A stretch of DNA of 64,000 nt from Myotis daubentonii. Lineage: Eukaryota; Chordata; Mammalia; Chiroptera; Vespertilionidae. Below, piece by piece: positions 45,641 to 56,931 of the stretch (its first letter is position 1; the number at the start of each line of letters is the position of its first letter). The DNA is taken from contig NC_081844.1 of assembly GCF_963259705.1 (NCBI RefSeq), positions 48,655,501 through 48,719,500 of the forward strand, read 5' to 3'. The position numbers and the translations under genes are program-made. The notes below the pieces were generated by a model. That model was not told the DNA's origin. It made no database searches and saw nothing but the letters and a program-made list of their open reading frames with translations.

Positions 45641-46335
45641 ATTAAAATAGAAGAAAATACACAAAACTGTCATTATTAGAAAACAAAATAATTGTATATA
45701 TTATAAGCATAAAGATATCCACAAATAGTAAGTAGTGATCTTAGCAAGCTATTAAATAAAAAGTTATTAAAATCATTTCTATTTCAACAACCAAAAAGCA
45801 ACTATCAATTAATTAAAAAATATATAATTTGAATGAGCTTCAAAAGAATCAAATACCTAAGAATTAATTCCACAAAGGATGACAAAAATATCTACACTGA
45901 AACCTACAAATTTGCTAAGGGATATAAAGGAGGAAGATTGAAAAAAGTTGAGATATTGGAAGAATCAAGATTTTTGAGATTTCAAATTTTGTTGAATTTG
46001 TCTTTCCAAATGGATCAGTAGATGTAATACAATACTGAGTGTCTGTGTATATGCATTGGTGTAGTTTAACAAGCTGGGTCTAAAAGTTATATGATGATAC
46101 ACAATGTCTAGGAAAGTCAAGGCAAACGTCAAGAAGAACAACAATGTGTAAGTACTTAAATTATCAGGTTCTAAAGCTTTCTATAATAGCAATAATTAAG
46201 AATGGTATTAATCAAAATAATATAAAAATAAGTTAATAAACAGAGGACATACAGATAGCCAAGAAAGATATGAAAAAATGCTCAAAGTCACTAATCATCA
46301 GAGAGATGACAGAAGTGTATATAGGAGGCTTTGAT
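45641..46335 (+). mobile_element. Ancient L1 ORF2 remnant
   Basis: AATCAAATACCTAAGAATTA ATTCCAC then ATATCTACACTGAAACCTAC near 45890 and ATATGAAAAAATGCTCAAAG TCACTAATCATCAGAGAG near 46270 follow L1 ORF2 in sense order. No frame survives; a 62-codon frame at 45833-46021 is part of it. Confidence 0.68.
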
Positions 46336-46435
46336 GAGATAGAAATATAGTTCTCAAACAGCGTATTGTATGCATAGTATTTATTTCAATTCTCTTTACC
46401 TCATACATATATATATAAGTAAAATGTATATAAAA

Positions 46436-46695
46436 TCTATATATATATATAAAAGGCTAATATGCAAAGTGTCCCCTCAGGAGTTTGACCGAGAGAACGG
46501 GAGTTTGATCACTTGCTATGACGTGCGCTGACCATCGGGGGCAGCGCAGAACATAATAGGTGACCAGCAGTGGTGGTGGGCACTGAGGGAGCGAGGGAAG
46601 GAGAAGTTGGGGAGGTGGGGAATCTGATCAGCCCTGATTGCCGGCCAGGCCTATGGATCCTACCTGTGCATGAATTTCGTGCACTGAGCCTCTAG
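46436..46695 (+). mobile_element. Helitron unit E
   Basis: 260 bp. 5' TC followed by a TA run and AAAAGGCTAATATGCAAAG; A at 46435. 3' hairpin (GTGCATGAATTTCGTGCAC), then CTAG at 46692-46695 and T at 46696. Shares its interior (CTATGACGTGCGCTGACCA) with the element at 63573. Confidence 0.92.
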
Positions 46696-47053
46696 TATTT
46701 TTATAATAAAATATATTTTAAAACAAAATTCAGCAGAACAAAAGAAATTTACAATTTATGAAAAATATGTTGTTTGTTATATAAAAGCCAGTATAATTAA
46801 AAAGAGACTAGAGTATAAAATTATCAAGATCATAGACATACTAGCTTGTGTCAAATACCATTCTGTTTTCTCATGAAGATGCTAAAACTTGATTGTGAAA
46901 CTTTCTCATACTATATAATAAATTTTGAAGGCTAAGTGCTTTGGTACCATGTAAAACATGAAGTTTGACTGCTTTCTTTAATTCTTAACCTTACAAAATT
47001 TAAAGTTGCTAAACTTCTCTTTTCTCAAGTAAAAATGAGATATTGATGTATTA
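46696..47053. other. AT-rich spacer
   Basis: No supported feature between two Helitron loci. Confidence 0.5.
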
Positions 47054-47622
47054 TCTACACTAATAAAAGAGAAACATGGTAATTGGCATACGACCGCTAC
47101 CCTTCCCATTGGCTAATCCCCCTGTCACTCACAGAGTAGGGCCGAGATATGCAAATTAACTGGCAGCCAAGATGGCGGCCGGCAGCCAGGCAGCTGATGC
47201 GAACAGGGAGGCTTGCTTGCTTCAGTGATGGAGAACTCCAACATTCCCCGCCTGACTTGCTGCCCTCTCAGCTGCAAATCTAAGCAAATATGTTGCGAAT
47301 AAAGAAGCTAAAAAAAACCCAGAAACCTGCTTTACTCAGCGGAGCTTCCGCCAGCCGGACCGCAACATTGTATCAAATACAGACAGTAAACAAAGGCCAG
47401 AAACCTGTTTTCAGCAGCCAAGGCCTCAGAGCTAAAGCTGGCCCAGAATAAAAAAAAAAGAAAAAAGAAAAAAAGGAGCGGTTGGGAGCTTCAGTCCCAG
47501 CCTGAAAATAGCCCTCAACCCCTCACCCAGACTGGACAGGCACCCCAGTGGGGACCCCCACCCTGATCCAGGACACCCTTCAGGGCAAACCAGCCAGCCC
47601 CACCCATGCACCAGGCCTCTAT
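47054..47622 (+). mobile_element. Helitron array, unit 1 (type A)
   Basis: TC followed by TACACTAATAAAAGAGAAAC; host A at 47053. The 3' end is CATGCACCAGGCCTCTA then TT, without the hairpin and without CTAG. AAGATGGCGGC at 47169-47179. Only about one copy of the 80 bp repeat of type A. Confidence 0.9.
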
Positions 47623-48580
47623 TCTATATAGTAAAAGGGTAATATGCCTCCCAGCACCGGGATCAGTGGAGCCGTGAGGCCTCCCGGCACCGGGATCAGC
47701 GTGACAGGGGGCAGCGCCCAAACCCCCTGATTGCCCTGCAGCTCTGTGTGTGACAGGGTGTGGCGCCCCAACCCCCCCGTCCCCCACGGGCCCTGCTCTG
47801 TGTGTGATGGGGTAGAGCCATAACCTCCCCATTGGCCCTGCCCTGAGTGTGACAGTGGCGGCGCCCCAACCCCCTGATCAGCCCTGCTCTGTGGGTGATA
47901 GAGGGCGGCGGCCCAACCCCCTGATCCGCCCTGCCCTGAGTGTGACAGGGGGCGGTGCCCCAACTCCCCTATCGGCCCTACTCTGTGAGTGACAGGGGCG
48001 AGCTCCTCAACCCCCTGATCGGCCCTGCTCTGTGCATGACGGGGGGAGCTCCCCAACTCCCCTATCGGCCCTACTCTGTGAGTGACAGGGGCGAGCTCCT
48101 CAACCCCCTGATCGGCCCTGCTCTGTGCATGACAGGGGGAGCTCCCCAACCCCCTGATTGACCCTGCTCTGTGCATGACAGGGTATGGAGCCCCAACCCC
48201 CCTGATGGGCCCTGCTCTGTGCATGACGGGGTGGCGCCGCAACCTCCCCATCGACCCTGCCTTGAGTGTGACAGGGGGCGGTGCCCCAACCCCCCCAATC
48301 GGCCCTACCCTGAGCGTGACTGAGGGTGGCATCGCAACCTCCCAATCCGCCCTGCTCTGTGCATGACAGGGGAAGGTGCCCCAACTCCCCAATCGGCCCT
48401 GCTCTGAGCCCAACCAGGGGCTGCACCTAGGGATTGGGCCTGCCCTCTGCCACCAGGGAGCAGGCCTAAGCCAGCAGGTCGTTATCTCCTGAGGGGTCCC
48501 AGACTGCAAGAGGGCACAGGCCGGTCTGAGGGACCCCCCCTTCCCCCGAGTGCACAAATTTTTGTGCACCAGGCCTCTAG
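47623..48580 (+). mobile_element. Helitron array, unit 2 (type B)
   Basis: TC followed by TATATAGTAAAAGGGTAATA; ends with hairpin GTGCACAAATTTTTGTGCAC and CTAG at 48577-48580. Carries about 14 copies of the 46-47 bp minisatellite. A 316-codon minus-strand frame across this unit and its neighbour is a repeat translation. Confidence 0.9.
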
Positions 48581-48956
48581 TCCTATATAATAAAAGCCTA
48601 ATATGCTAATCAACCAAATGGCAGAATGACTGGTCACTATGACACACACTGACCACCACGGGTCAGATGCTCAGTGCAGGAGCTGCCCTCTTGGTCAGTG
48701 CACTCCCACAGGGGGAGCACTGCTCAGCCAGAAGCTGGGCTCATGGCTGGTGAGCACAGCGGCAGTGGTGGGAGCCTCTCTTGCCTCCGCAGTAGTGCTA
48801 AGGAGCAGTGAGTCGAGCAGTAAGGAGCAGCAAGCAGGTGGGCGGTAAAGAGTGAGGGCTCCCGGGCTGCGAGAGGGACGTCCAACTGTGAGAGGGTGCA
48901 GGACAGGCTGAGGGATACCTCCTCCAGGGCACACATTTTGTGCACCAGACTTCTAG
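48581..48956 (+). mobile_element. Helitron array, unit 3 (type C)
   Basis: Starts immediately after the CTAG of unit 2 with TCCTATATAATAAAAGCC and ends with TTTTGTGCACCAGACTTCTAG. Same body as 37266-37641. Confidence 0.92.
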
Positions 48957-49610
48957 TCCTATCTAATAATAGACAAACATGGTAATTAACTGTACCTTCG
49001 ACATGCTTCCCATTGGCTAATCAGGGCGATATGCAAATTAACTGCCACCCAAGATGGCAGCCGGCAGCCAGGCAGCTGAAGTGAACAGGAGGCTTGCTTG
49101 CTCCAGTGAAGGAGGAAGCCAAGGTTCCCTGCCTGCCGCTGCTGGGCTCTGAGCTGCACTCTAAGAAACAATGTTGCAATTATAGAAGCTAAACAAACCC
49201 CATGCTTTCAGCCAGCCAGGCGAGCTGGAGTTGCAACAGAGTTTCAATTATAGAAGCCAAACAAACCACATACCTGCTTTCAGCAGCGGAGGCCTCAGAG
49301 CTGGAGCCAGCTCTCAACTCCAGTGACAGCCATAGAAGGTAAATAAATCCTATGATAAAAAAAAGTAAAAGAAAAAAAGGAGAGGTCGGGAGCTTCAGTC
49401 GCCCGCCAGTCTGAAAATGGCCCTCAGCCCCTCACCCAGACTGGCCAGGTACCCCAGTGGGGACCCCCACCTTGAAGGGGGTGTGACCAGCTTCAAACAG
49501 CCATCATCCCCTCATCCAGGCTGGCCAGGCACCCAAGCGGGACCTCCACCCTGATCCAAGACACCCTTCAGGACAAACCAGACGGCCCCCACCTGTGCAC
49601 CAGGCCTCTA
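48957..49610 (+). mobile_element. Helitron array, unit 4 (type A)
   Basis: TC followed by CTATCTAATAATAGACAAAC directly after the CTAG of unit 3. 3' end CCTGTGCACCAGGCCTCTA, again without the palindrome. About two copies of the 80 bp repeat. AAGATGGCAGC near 49051. Confidence 0.9.
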
Positions 49611-50529
49611 TCCTATATAGCAAAAGGGTAATATGCCTCCCAGCACCGGGATCAGTGGAGCCGCGAGGCCTCCCAGCACTGGGATCAGCGGAGCCGTGGG
49701 GCCCCCTGGCACTGGGATCAGTGGAACCTCCCAGCACCGGGATCAGCGGAGCTGCGAGGCCTCCTGGCCCCTGGAGCAGCATGATGGGGGCAGCACCCAA
49801 ACCCCCTGATTACCCTGCGGCTCTGTGTGTGACAGGGGGTGGGGCCACAACCTCCCTATCTGCCCTGCTCTGTTCCTGACAGGGGAAGGCGCCCCAAACC
49901 CCTGATAGGCCCTGCTCTGTGCCTGATAGGGGGCAGCTCCCCAACCCCCTGATCGGCCCTGCTCTGTGGGTGACAGGGGGTGGTGCCCCAACTCCCCTAT
50001 CGGCCCTATTCTGTGCATGACAGGGGGAGCTCCCCAACCCCCTGATTGGCCCTGATCTGTACATGACAGGGGGAATCTCCCCAGCATCCTGATCGGCCCT
50101 GCTCTGTGTGTGACAGGATACAGAGCCCCAACCCCCTGATGGACCCTGCTCTGTGCGTGACAGGGGTTGGTGCCACAACCTCCCCATCGACCCTGCCTTG
50201 AGTGTGACAGGGGGCGGCGCCCCAAACCCCCAATCGGCCCTACCCTGAGCATGACTGAGGGTGGCATCGCAACCTCCCGATCTGCCCTGCTCTGTGCATG
50301 TCAGGGGGTGGCTCCCCAACTCCCCAATCGGCCCTGCTCTGAGCCCTTCCAGGGGCTGCACCTAGGGACTGGGCCTGCCCTCTGCCACCCGGGAGCAGGC
50401 CTAAGCCAGCAGGTCATTATCTCCCGAGGGGTCTCAGACTGCGAGAGGGCACAAGTGGGGCTGAGGGAAAACCCTTCTATCCCCCCCCCCCCGCGCCAGT
50501 GCACAAATTTTTGTGCACCAGGCCTCTAG
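49611..50529 (+). mobile_element. Helitron array, unit 5 (type B)
   Basis: TCCTATATAGCAAAAGGGTA start, hairpin GTGCACAAATTTTTGTGCAC, CTAG at 50526-50529 and host T at 50530. Its start region has an extra local array of GGGATCAG...CCTCCCAGCAC repeats (49640-49760) that unit 2 has in shorter form. Confidence 0.9.
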
Positions 50530-52061
50530 TGTAATATATAATATTAATACTCAAGGTCACCCAAGTTAGTTTGAAGACATAAATATGAGAGTGCAAAATA
50601 TTTAGTATAGTGTATTGTGACCTAATAAGTACTCAATAGCTATGATTATTAGTACTATCTATAATTACCAAATACCAGTTAGAATTACTCCATAAATACA
50701 GTCACTTAATTTTCACTGAATATCATATAAATGTATAACAGATGGAGAATTATCATTCATAATCTATTTCAGATGTTCTTCAATTAACATTCTTATAACC
50801 ATTAAGTTTCATGGTCAGGACTCAAGAATGTTTTGAATGTAGCTTCCTTATTAGAATATCAATTATTTCCCAAATGTTTTTTTTAAAAATGTTATATTTA
50901 TCAATATGTGCCTTTGGGGGGGCTACACATTCTATAACTTTATTTGGACTATCAAATTGGTCTATTTACCTATAACAGAAAAAGAGATACTCATCTATTT
51001 AAACATATAAAACAGCAGTTATTTCTAGATTCAAACTAAATCCTTAGATGCATTTTTAAACTAGCTGATACTGTCAATAATACAATCTATAGAAAATAGA
51101 GATATAACATTAAATGTGGATTGTTGGTTTCACTTCTTAAAACTAATGCAGACATGCTAATCAGGAAAAAGACAAAGGTTTGCTATTCTAAAGGAAAAAA
51201 TTGCCGTTGTTTACACTAAATTGTTGCTGACTAAACTACAGTGGATTTCATAAACTGGCAGACACTTTGGGAGATGTGGAGGCGAGGTGGGCGACCGTAG
51301 GAGAATAAAGTTAGACTTTTATTCTCTGCCAGCAGTAGATGTGCTAGACAACTACAAAGCAAATACCATTTAGTTCTTGACTTACAACATAAATTTTAAA
51401 GTTTATATCTTCATTGCCTAGACAACTCTCCAGGGCGTTTCAATACATAAACTGTTCCTTTACCGGAGGCACCTTCTTTTATGACTTTAAAAAAAATGCA
51501 TCATTTCCAAAAAATACTTATATGTTGTTATAATGTGAAAAACTGATTTCTAATATTACCTGCTCCTTTAAACATAAATATTGACAAGAAAAATTCAACC
51601 AAAATGTGTTAAAATCACATAAATACACACAAACACCTCTTGTCACTATTCTTACCATTAGATCCTCAAATATTAATTTTAGGATGAATTTCCACAATTA
51701 ACTGTAGGTAGACTTTTTGGGAAGGTAATAGGCAAGCAGTATTTATACGCTGTTTTGAGAGTCTATGGTTTTGAATTGATCTTGCTGCTTCCAAAGAGTA
51801 AAAAACCAGACATAGTCACTAGGCCATTTGCGAAAATTACCAAAAAATAACCTATATGTATCTTTTCAAGTCACAGGTAAAAATAAGGAAGTTTTACGTT
51901 TGCACGTAATAATATACTTTTCATAAAAGAAAGATAACGTTTTGTTTAACATTTTAGGCACATTGAAAAATATCTTATGTACTCATATTTTTAGTGGTAA
52001 GTACAAGCAGGTACTACTTTGTCCCTCTACCTATATGGCAATGATTGTTTCATTGGACTAA
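50530..52061. other. AT-rich unique-looking DNA
   Basis: No supported gene. The 51240-51330 stretch is less AT-rich but not recognised. Confidence 0.45.
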
Positions 52062-52265
52062 TCCTATATAATAAAGAGCTAATATGCTAATTAGACTGGA
52101 TGGTGGAATGACCTTCCAGAATGACCTTCTGGAATGACCTCCTGGAACGACCAGTGGGCAGTGGGTAGGGCCACAGGATCACGAGGCAGCCAGGGCCGCA
52201 AAGGCTGAGCCAGCCAGGGCTGTGAGGGCCTACACTTGCACGAATTTTGTGCATCGGACCTATAG
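52062..52265 (+). mobile_element. Helitron unit F, short
   Basis: TC followed by CTATATAATAAAGAGCTAAT; A at 52061. 3' hairpin TTGCACGAATTTTGTGCAT and a mutated end ATAG for CTAG, T at 52266. Contains three near-copies of GAATGACCTTCTG. Confidence 0.9.
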
Positions 52266-53115
52266 TGAATTATAAGCCCCAGTATTATGTATTTGCAACC
52301 TCTAAGGAGCTATTTTATGCTTTCTCCTTCTGAGAGGATAATGTAAGCCTTGGCATACTCTTTTATGGGGAATGCCACTTTAATGAGAGGAGGGGTGGTA
52401 GGCCAGGGATGGGTGAGTTACAGAAATTAAATTTAAAAGTTATTTTTCAATGAAAATACTAATATCCTTGACTAATTATTGAGTTGATTTAAAATAAGTA
52501 TGCATTAGGTAAAGATGAGAGTTTTTGTCTGCATTACATATTTCATTAGTACTATAATGAGGGGGACTGCTGATAAGAAGGCAGCAGAAACTGGTATCAA
52601 TGGCCCTCATCTCAGTAAGAACACTTTTGTCGGCTGTTTTTTTTGAAGCAGATGCTAAGATGGTGTTTGATATGCATGGTATTCATTGGGCATCAATATC
52701 TGTGGAAGGAAAGGGAAAGAAGTAGATATGAGGAAAGGTTAAAGTCTACCTGCAATATAGGCCTGAAAACATTCTCAGCCAACCTTCCAGACAGTTTAGG
52801 TGTATAGATGGCTCATCACAGATGACCAGCCTTTTAACCTACAACATAATCAGTCTTTGGATGTAGCCTGCCCTGGGAGGACATGCTAAAGCAATTCTGA
52901 AGGAACCGACGGCTGCTGTGGGTGCTGACAGCTAGGACACCCAGTCCTCCCTCAGAGGCAGATTTAGTTAACATGTCTCTGTACCCATCAAAGTCCATCC
53001 CATGGACTACTCATCATCTCCATTCTCTACTGTAGTCGCCTTCTACCTTTGCCAGTATCAGTGGTTTCTCTGGTGTTGTGACCTAGACCCTGATCACTAT
53101 GTCCTTCTATTTCTT
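52266..53115 (+). other. Possible old retroviral/LTR DNA
   Basis: GC-intermediate sequence from about 52560 that continues after the SINE at 53116. It reads like non-LTR-bounded endogenous retroviral relic but no motif is clear enough to name. Confidence 0.25.
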
Positions 53116-53191
53116 TTTCTTTTGTTAATCCTCACCCAAGGATATTTTTCCATTGATTTTTAGAGAGAGTAGAAGGGAGGGAGGGAGCAGG

Positions 53192-53279
<88 letters not shown>

Positions 53280-53420
53280 GCATTGTGAGATACACACATT
53301 GATTTGTTGCCTTCCATATGCACTCTGACATGCAACCCAGGCATGTGCCCTTGACCGGGAATCCAACCCATGACCCTTTTGTGCCAATGCTCTAACCACT
53401 GAGACCATTGGCCAGAGCAC
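53116..53420 (-). mobile_element. VES SINE with (GT)n(GA)n expansion
   Basis: Head complement TGCTCTAACCACTGAGACCA and GACATGCAACCCAGGCATG are clear. The CT-rich part has grown to (GT)14 and (GA)about25 at 53195-53277. Minus-strand frames rich in Ser-Leu and His-Thr are translations of these repeats. Confidence 0.85.
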
Positions 53421-54225
53421 CATGTCCATCTTAAGCTGAGGTCAGTGAAGGAGTTCATTTGCAGTCACAAATGGGAAAGTGTGTACCAATAGGCACCAAA
53501 GTGGATCATATGGAGTGTAGGTACTCGTGTCCTCCCTGCTGTCATTGTGTAACAGAAGCCCTTTGTCCTTGTGAGATGGTCAGAGTCAGTCATCCCTGTC
53601 AAGTTGCTGACTGCTGTTCTTGGCTGCTGATCCCCAAGACATCAGGTAACCTGAATTGCCTGTATGGCAGCCAAAAATTATAGTTCATGACCCCTGATGA
53701 AAGAAGGTTGCTTTGGACAAAGAAACTGTAATTTTGCAGAGCATGAGTTTGTGAGAGCAGAAAGCCAAAATTCCTCTGTGAGTTATTGAGAGTAATGGTA
53801 AGTGGGGGTAAGTCCAGCTTTTATCTTTGTCAGACTTATGTGTTTTTCCTTTTGGGGATCCAATCACATAGAGAAGTCTTTAATTCAGAGTGTACCCTGT
53901 ACCCTGGAAGATATGTAGCCTGGTATATTGGTGGGAACGGGAGGCATCAACTTGCCTTCAGCAAATTGTTCAAATGTTCTATCAGCTAGTCCCTTCAGGG
54001 TGCTGCAGTATGTGATAAAACAGTAGATTTCAACATCATGGAATAAATCCTACACTTTCTTTTCTATTAAGTGGTTCTCCTGATCTGATGTGATTTATGT
54101 GGCTTAAGCCCTCTGGATAGCTCAGGAAGTAGTGCACACAGAGGCCCTGTGGATAGGAAAGGCATACCCAGATTATATGTCTAAACAAATCGATGGGCTC
54201 ATCAAAAGACTTTAATGTGAATGTA
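53421..54225 (+). other. Possible old retroviral/LTR DNA, continued
   Basis: Same character as 52560-53115: mid-GC, short open stretches in several frames, no domain. Not recognised. Confidence 0.25.
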
Positions 54226-54690
54226 GAAATTTTATTTGTAATAGGCAACAATTTAAAATTATCAAAATATTTCACAACAGGTGAATGGATGTATAATGCA
54301 ATGCTCCACAGCAATTAAAAGGAAGAAACTATTGATACAAACAGCAATGTGAATGAGTCTCAGAATTATTATGTTGAGTGAAAGAAGTCAGGTAAGAGTA
54401 TATTTGCCTAATTTCATTGATGTAAAATTAAAGAAAATGCAAACTAATCTTTAGTGGCAGACAGCAGATCAAAGGTTGCCTTAGAAAGTGGAAGGAAGTG
54501 GAGGGGTAACAGGGATGGATTATACATGAGCAGAGCACTTTTGATAATGATTGATATGCTCATGACCTTGAGTGAAGTAATGATTTCACAGGTATATATT
54601 ATGGCAAGTCTTATCACATTATACACTTTAAATATGTGTAATGTATTGTATGTCAATTAATCTTCAGCAAAATTGAGAAGGAAGGAATAA
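54226..54690 (+). mobile_element. Ancient L1 3' region
   Basis: AATGGATGTATAATGCAATG, ATGTTGAGTGAAAGAAGTCA, AGATCAAAGGTTGCCTTAGA and TATACACTTTAAATATGTGT follow old L1 (L1M-type) ORF2 end and 3' UTR in order. Confidence 0.68.
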
Positions 54691-55046
54691 CAAACTCATC
54701 TGCCCTCACATGTTTATTTCCAGAATTAAGTATGAAAAGTAAACATAAAGTACTTTGCATCATTTAGGAGTTAAATAAATGTTGGCTTTTATTACTAATA
54801 ATAAATAAAACTAAATTACTAGTATTAAAAATAAAAATAGAAAAAATGCATTAGTCAAAAAACAAACCATGATACATTAAAAAAAAAACTAGAAACTGAA
54901 TGATAATGAAAATACATATTAGTAAAAATTTAAGGAGATGGGGTGCAGTAAAAATGGTAATTTGAGAAAAATCTAAAGCCATAGTATTTAAAATAGAAGA
55001 AAGAACAAAAAATAAAAAGGTTGTGAATTTATTCAAATAAATTGTT
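54691..55046. other. AT-rich DNA, nothing recognised
   Basis: No supported feature. Confidence 0.45.
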
Positions 55047-55058
55047 AAAAAAGACTGG

Positions 55059-55193
55059 CATGTGCAGGGGGGATAAGGGAGGCTGAGGGGAAGTCAATGG
55101 GGGAAAAAAGGAGACATATGTACTACTATTTGTAATACTTTAAACAATAAAATAAAGTTAAAGAAAAATCAATAAATTAGATTGTATTTTAAA
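55059..55193 (+). mobile_element. Very short L1-lineage 3' end insertion
   Basis: A 135 bp, 5'-truncated piece: G-rich 3' UTR end, ATACTTTAAACAATAAAATA and an A tail. Target duplication AAAAAAGACTGG at 55047-55058 and 55194-55205 (leading As shared with the tail). Confidence 0.88.
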
Positions 55194-55205
55194 AAAAAAG
55201 ACTGG

Positions 55206-55995
55206 AATAAACCAAAAGAAAATGTAATAAATAAATTGATGTGGTGGATTAGAAAAGAGAAGCAGGCCATGGTAATAGTGACTGTTTTAAGACACATAAA
55301 AAGTTTCAAGATAAGTAAAAACAACAACAAAATCTTAACTTCTATTAATTATGGAACAAGTATTTTGGGTTAATCTAATACCTAAAGAAAACTAGGGGAT
55401 CAGCTTAAAATGAAAAGGGAATAGTTTAACTCAACAGAAAGCATTAGAGAACATAATCCCCATTCAAAAAGAGCTAAGAACCCTTCCATCCAGGAAGATT
55501 CTCCCTCACCCAGAAAAGAATCGGGAAGAACCTGTTCTACATCCCTCCTCTAAAATGAGACTCAAATTCCTATTCCTAGTCATGATTGCTGCTCATTTCA
55601 ATGCCTTAGCTGTAATTGCGTACTTCACTAAAACCAACTTAAAATAATACATTTAGAAATAAAATGAAAACAAATGTTTATTTCCAAAGTGCATATAGAA
55701 GTCTTAACTGTTTCTAAAACATTTTATTCTTACAGTAATTAAACTATACCATGGTTCAACTAACTCTTCCTGAGTTTTGACTAACATGTCCTAAATATGC
55801 TTCAAATGCATTAATCACCCAATCTGGTCATGCAAATTAAGAGAAATCTTTTAATCTACTAATTACTAGTATATCATAACAGTATAAAAGGGAGCAATAT
55901 GTTTTTAAGTCAATAAGCATATTCTTTAAAAAAAAAACTGGAAAGATAGAAATTGAAAACCCTTTGAGAACAAGAAAAAAAAATTAAGATAACAG
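55206..55995. other. AT-rich DNA, nothing recognised
   Basis: 55440-55600 is less AT-rich and could be an old repeat. No gene. Confidence 0.4.
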
Positions 55996-56213
55996 ATCTG
56001 GCAGCTATGGCTCAGTTGGTTGGGTGTCATCCCATGCCCCAAAAGGTTGCTGGTTAGATTCCTGGTGAGGGCACATGCCCAGGTTTCAGGCTCTATCCCA
56101 GTAGAGGGTGTGCAGGAGGCAGCCAATTAATGGTAAGCTCTCACATTGATGTTTCTCTGTCTCTCCTTCCCCATTCTCCTCTCTCTAAAAAGAAATCAAC
56201 AAACTTTTAAAAA
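55996..56213 (+). mobile_element. VES SINE
   Basis: GGCAGCTATGGCTCAGTTGG head, GGTTAGATTCCTGGTGAGGG B-box region, GGTGTGCAGGAGGCAGCC, CT-rich part and AAATCAACAAAC tail. An imperfect flanking repeat TTAAG(A/G)TAACA supports the ends. Confidence 0.88.
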
Positions 56214-56298
56214 AGTTAAGGTAACATAAATTATGTAAGAGATTCTTCACTTTGGTAAGTCATTTTATTTCCTCTTAGCATAAAAAATACTCATTCAG

Positions 56299-56447
56299 GT
56301 CTGGCTGGCATGGCTCAGTGGTTGAGCATGGACCTGTGAACCAGGTCAGGATTCAGTTCCTGTTAGGACACATGCCTGGTTTGTGGGCTGAATCCCCAGT
56401 GTCAGGTGTGCAGGAGGCAGCTGATCAATGATTCTCTCTCATTGATG

Positions 56448-56504
<57 letters not shown>

Positions 56505-56531
56505 CCTCTCTGAAATAAATAAAAAATATTT
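56299..56531 (+). mobile_element. VES SINE with target duplication and (TC)n
   Basis: GTCTGGCTGGCATGGCTCAG head, GTTGAGCATGGACCTGTGAA, (TC)about24 at 56453-56500 in the CT-rich part, AAATAAATAAAAAATATTT tail. Exact 16 bp target duplication AAAAATACTCATTCAG at 56283-56298 and 56532-56547. Confidence 0.95.
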
Positions 56532-56755
56532 AAAAATACTCATTCAGTTTTACATTTAATATGTCATATAAAATTTAGAAATAGTTTATTTGCAATGTTT
56601 TAGGTAAATGAATAAAAAATTCTACATTTTTCAAAAGAAATAATTTTAAACATTACTTTGAAATTTATATTGCTTCTAATTGTAGGTTAAAATAATAATA
56701 CTCTTTCAAAAAACTTGTTTTGCAGCCTAAAAGAATATTACTTGATCAATTACTT

Positions 56756-56931
56756 TAAAAAAATGGAGAGAGAGAGATAGAAACATCAGTGGTGAGAGAG
56801 AATCATTGATAGGCTGCCTCCTGCACGCCCCCTTACTGGGGATCAATCCGCAACCCAGGCATGTGCCCTGACTGGGAATTGAACTTTGACCCCCTGGTTC
56901 ATAGGTTGACACTTAACCACTGGCCAATCGA
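56756..56931 (-). mobile_element. VES SINE
   Basis: GAGAGAGATAGAAACATCAG, GATAGGCTGCCTCCTGCACG, GTTGACACTTAACCACTGGC. Flanking repeat AATTACTTT on both sides is plausible. Confidence 0.85.

Noticed and set aside
47619..48569. 316-codon minus-strand frame (and 1500-2346, 49743-50361 frames) as protein genes
   Set aside because: They are translations of 46-47 bp minisatellites inside Helitron type B. The residues repeat with the DNA period and shift register, start codons vary, and no domain is present.
47054..50529. CpG-island promoter of a host gene
   Set aside because: The GC-rich block is fully explained by Helitron units, with AT-rich DNA at the exact boundaries.
53125..53458. Frames with Ser-Leu and His-Thr repeats
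   Set aside because: They translate the (GA)n and (GT)n tracts of an expanded VES SINE.
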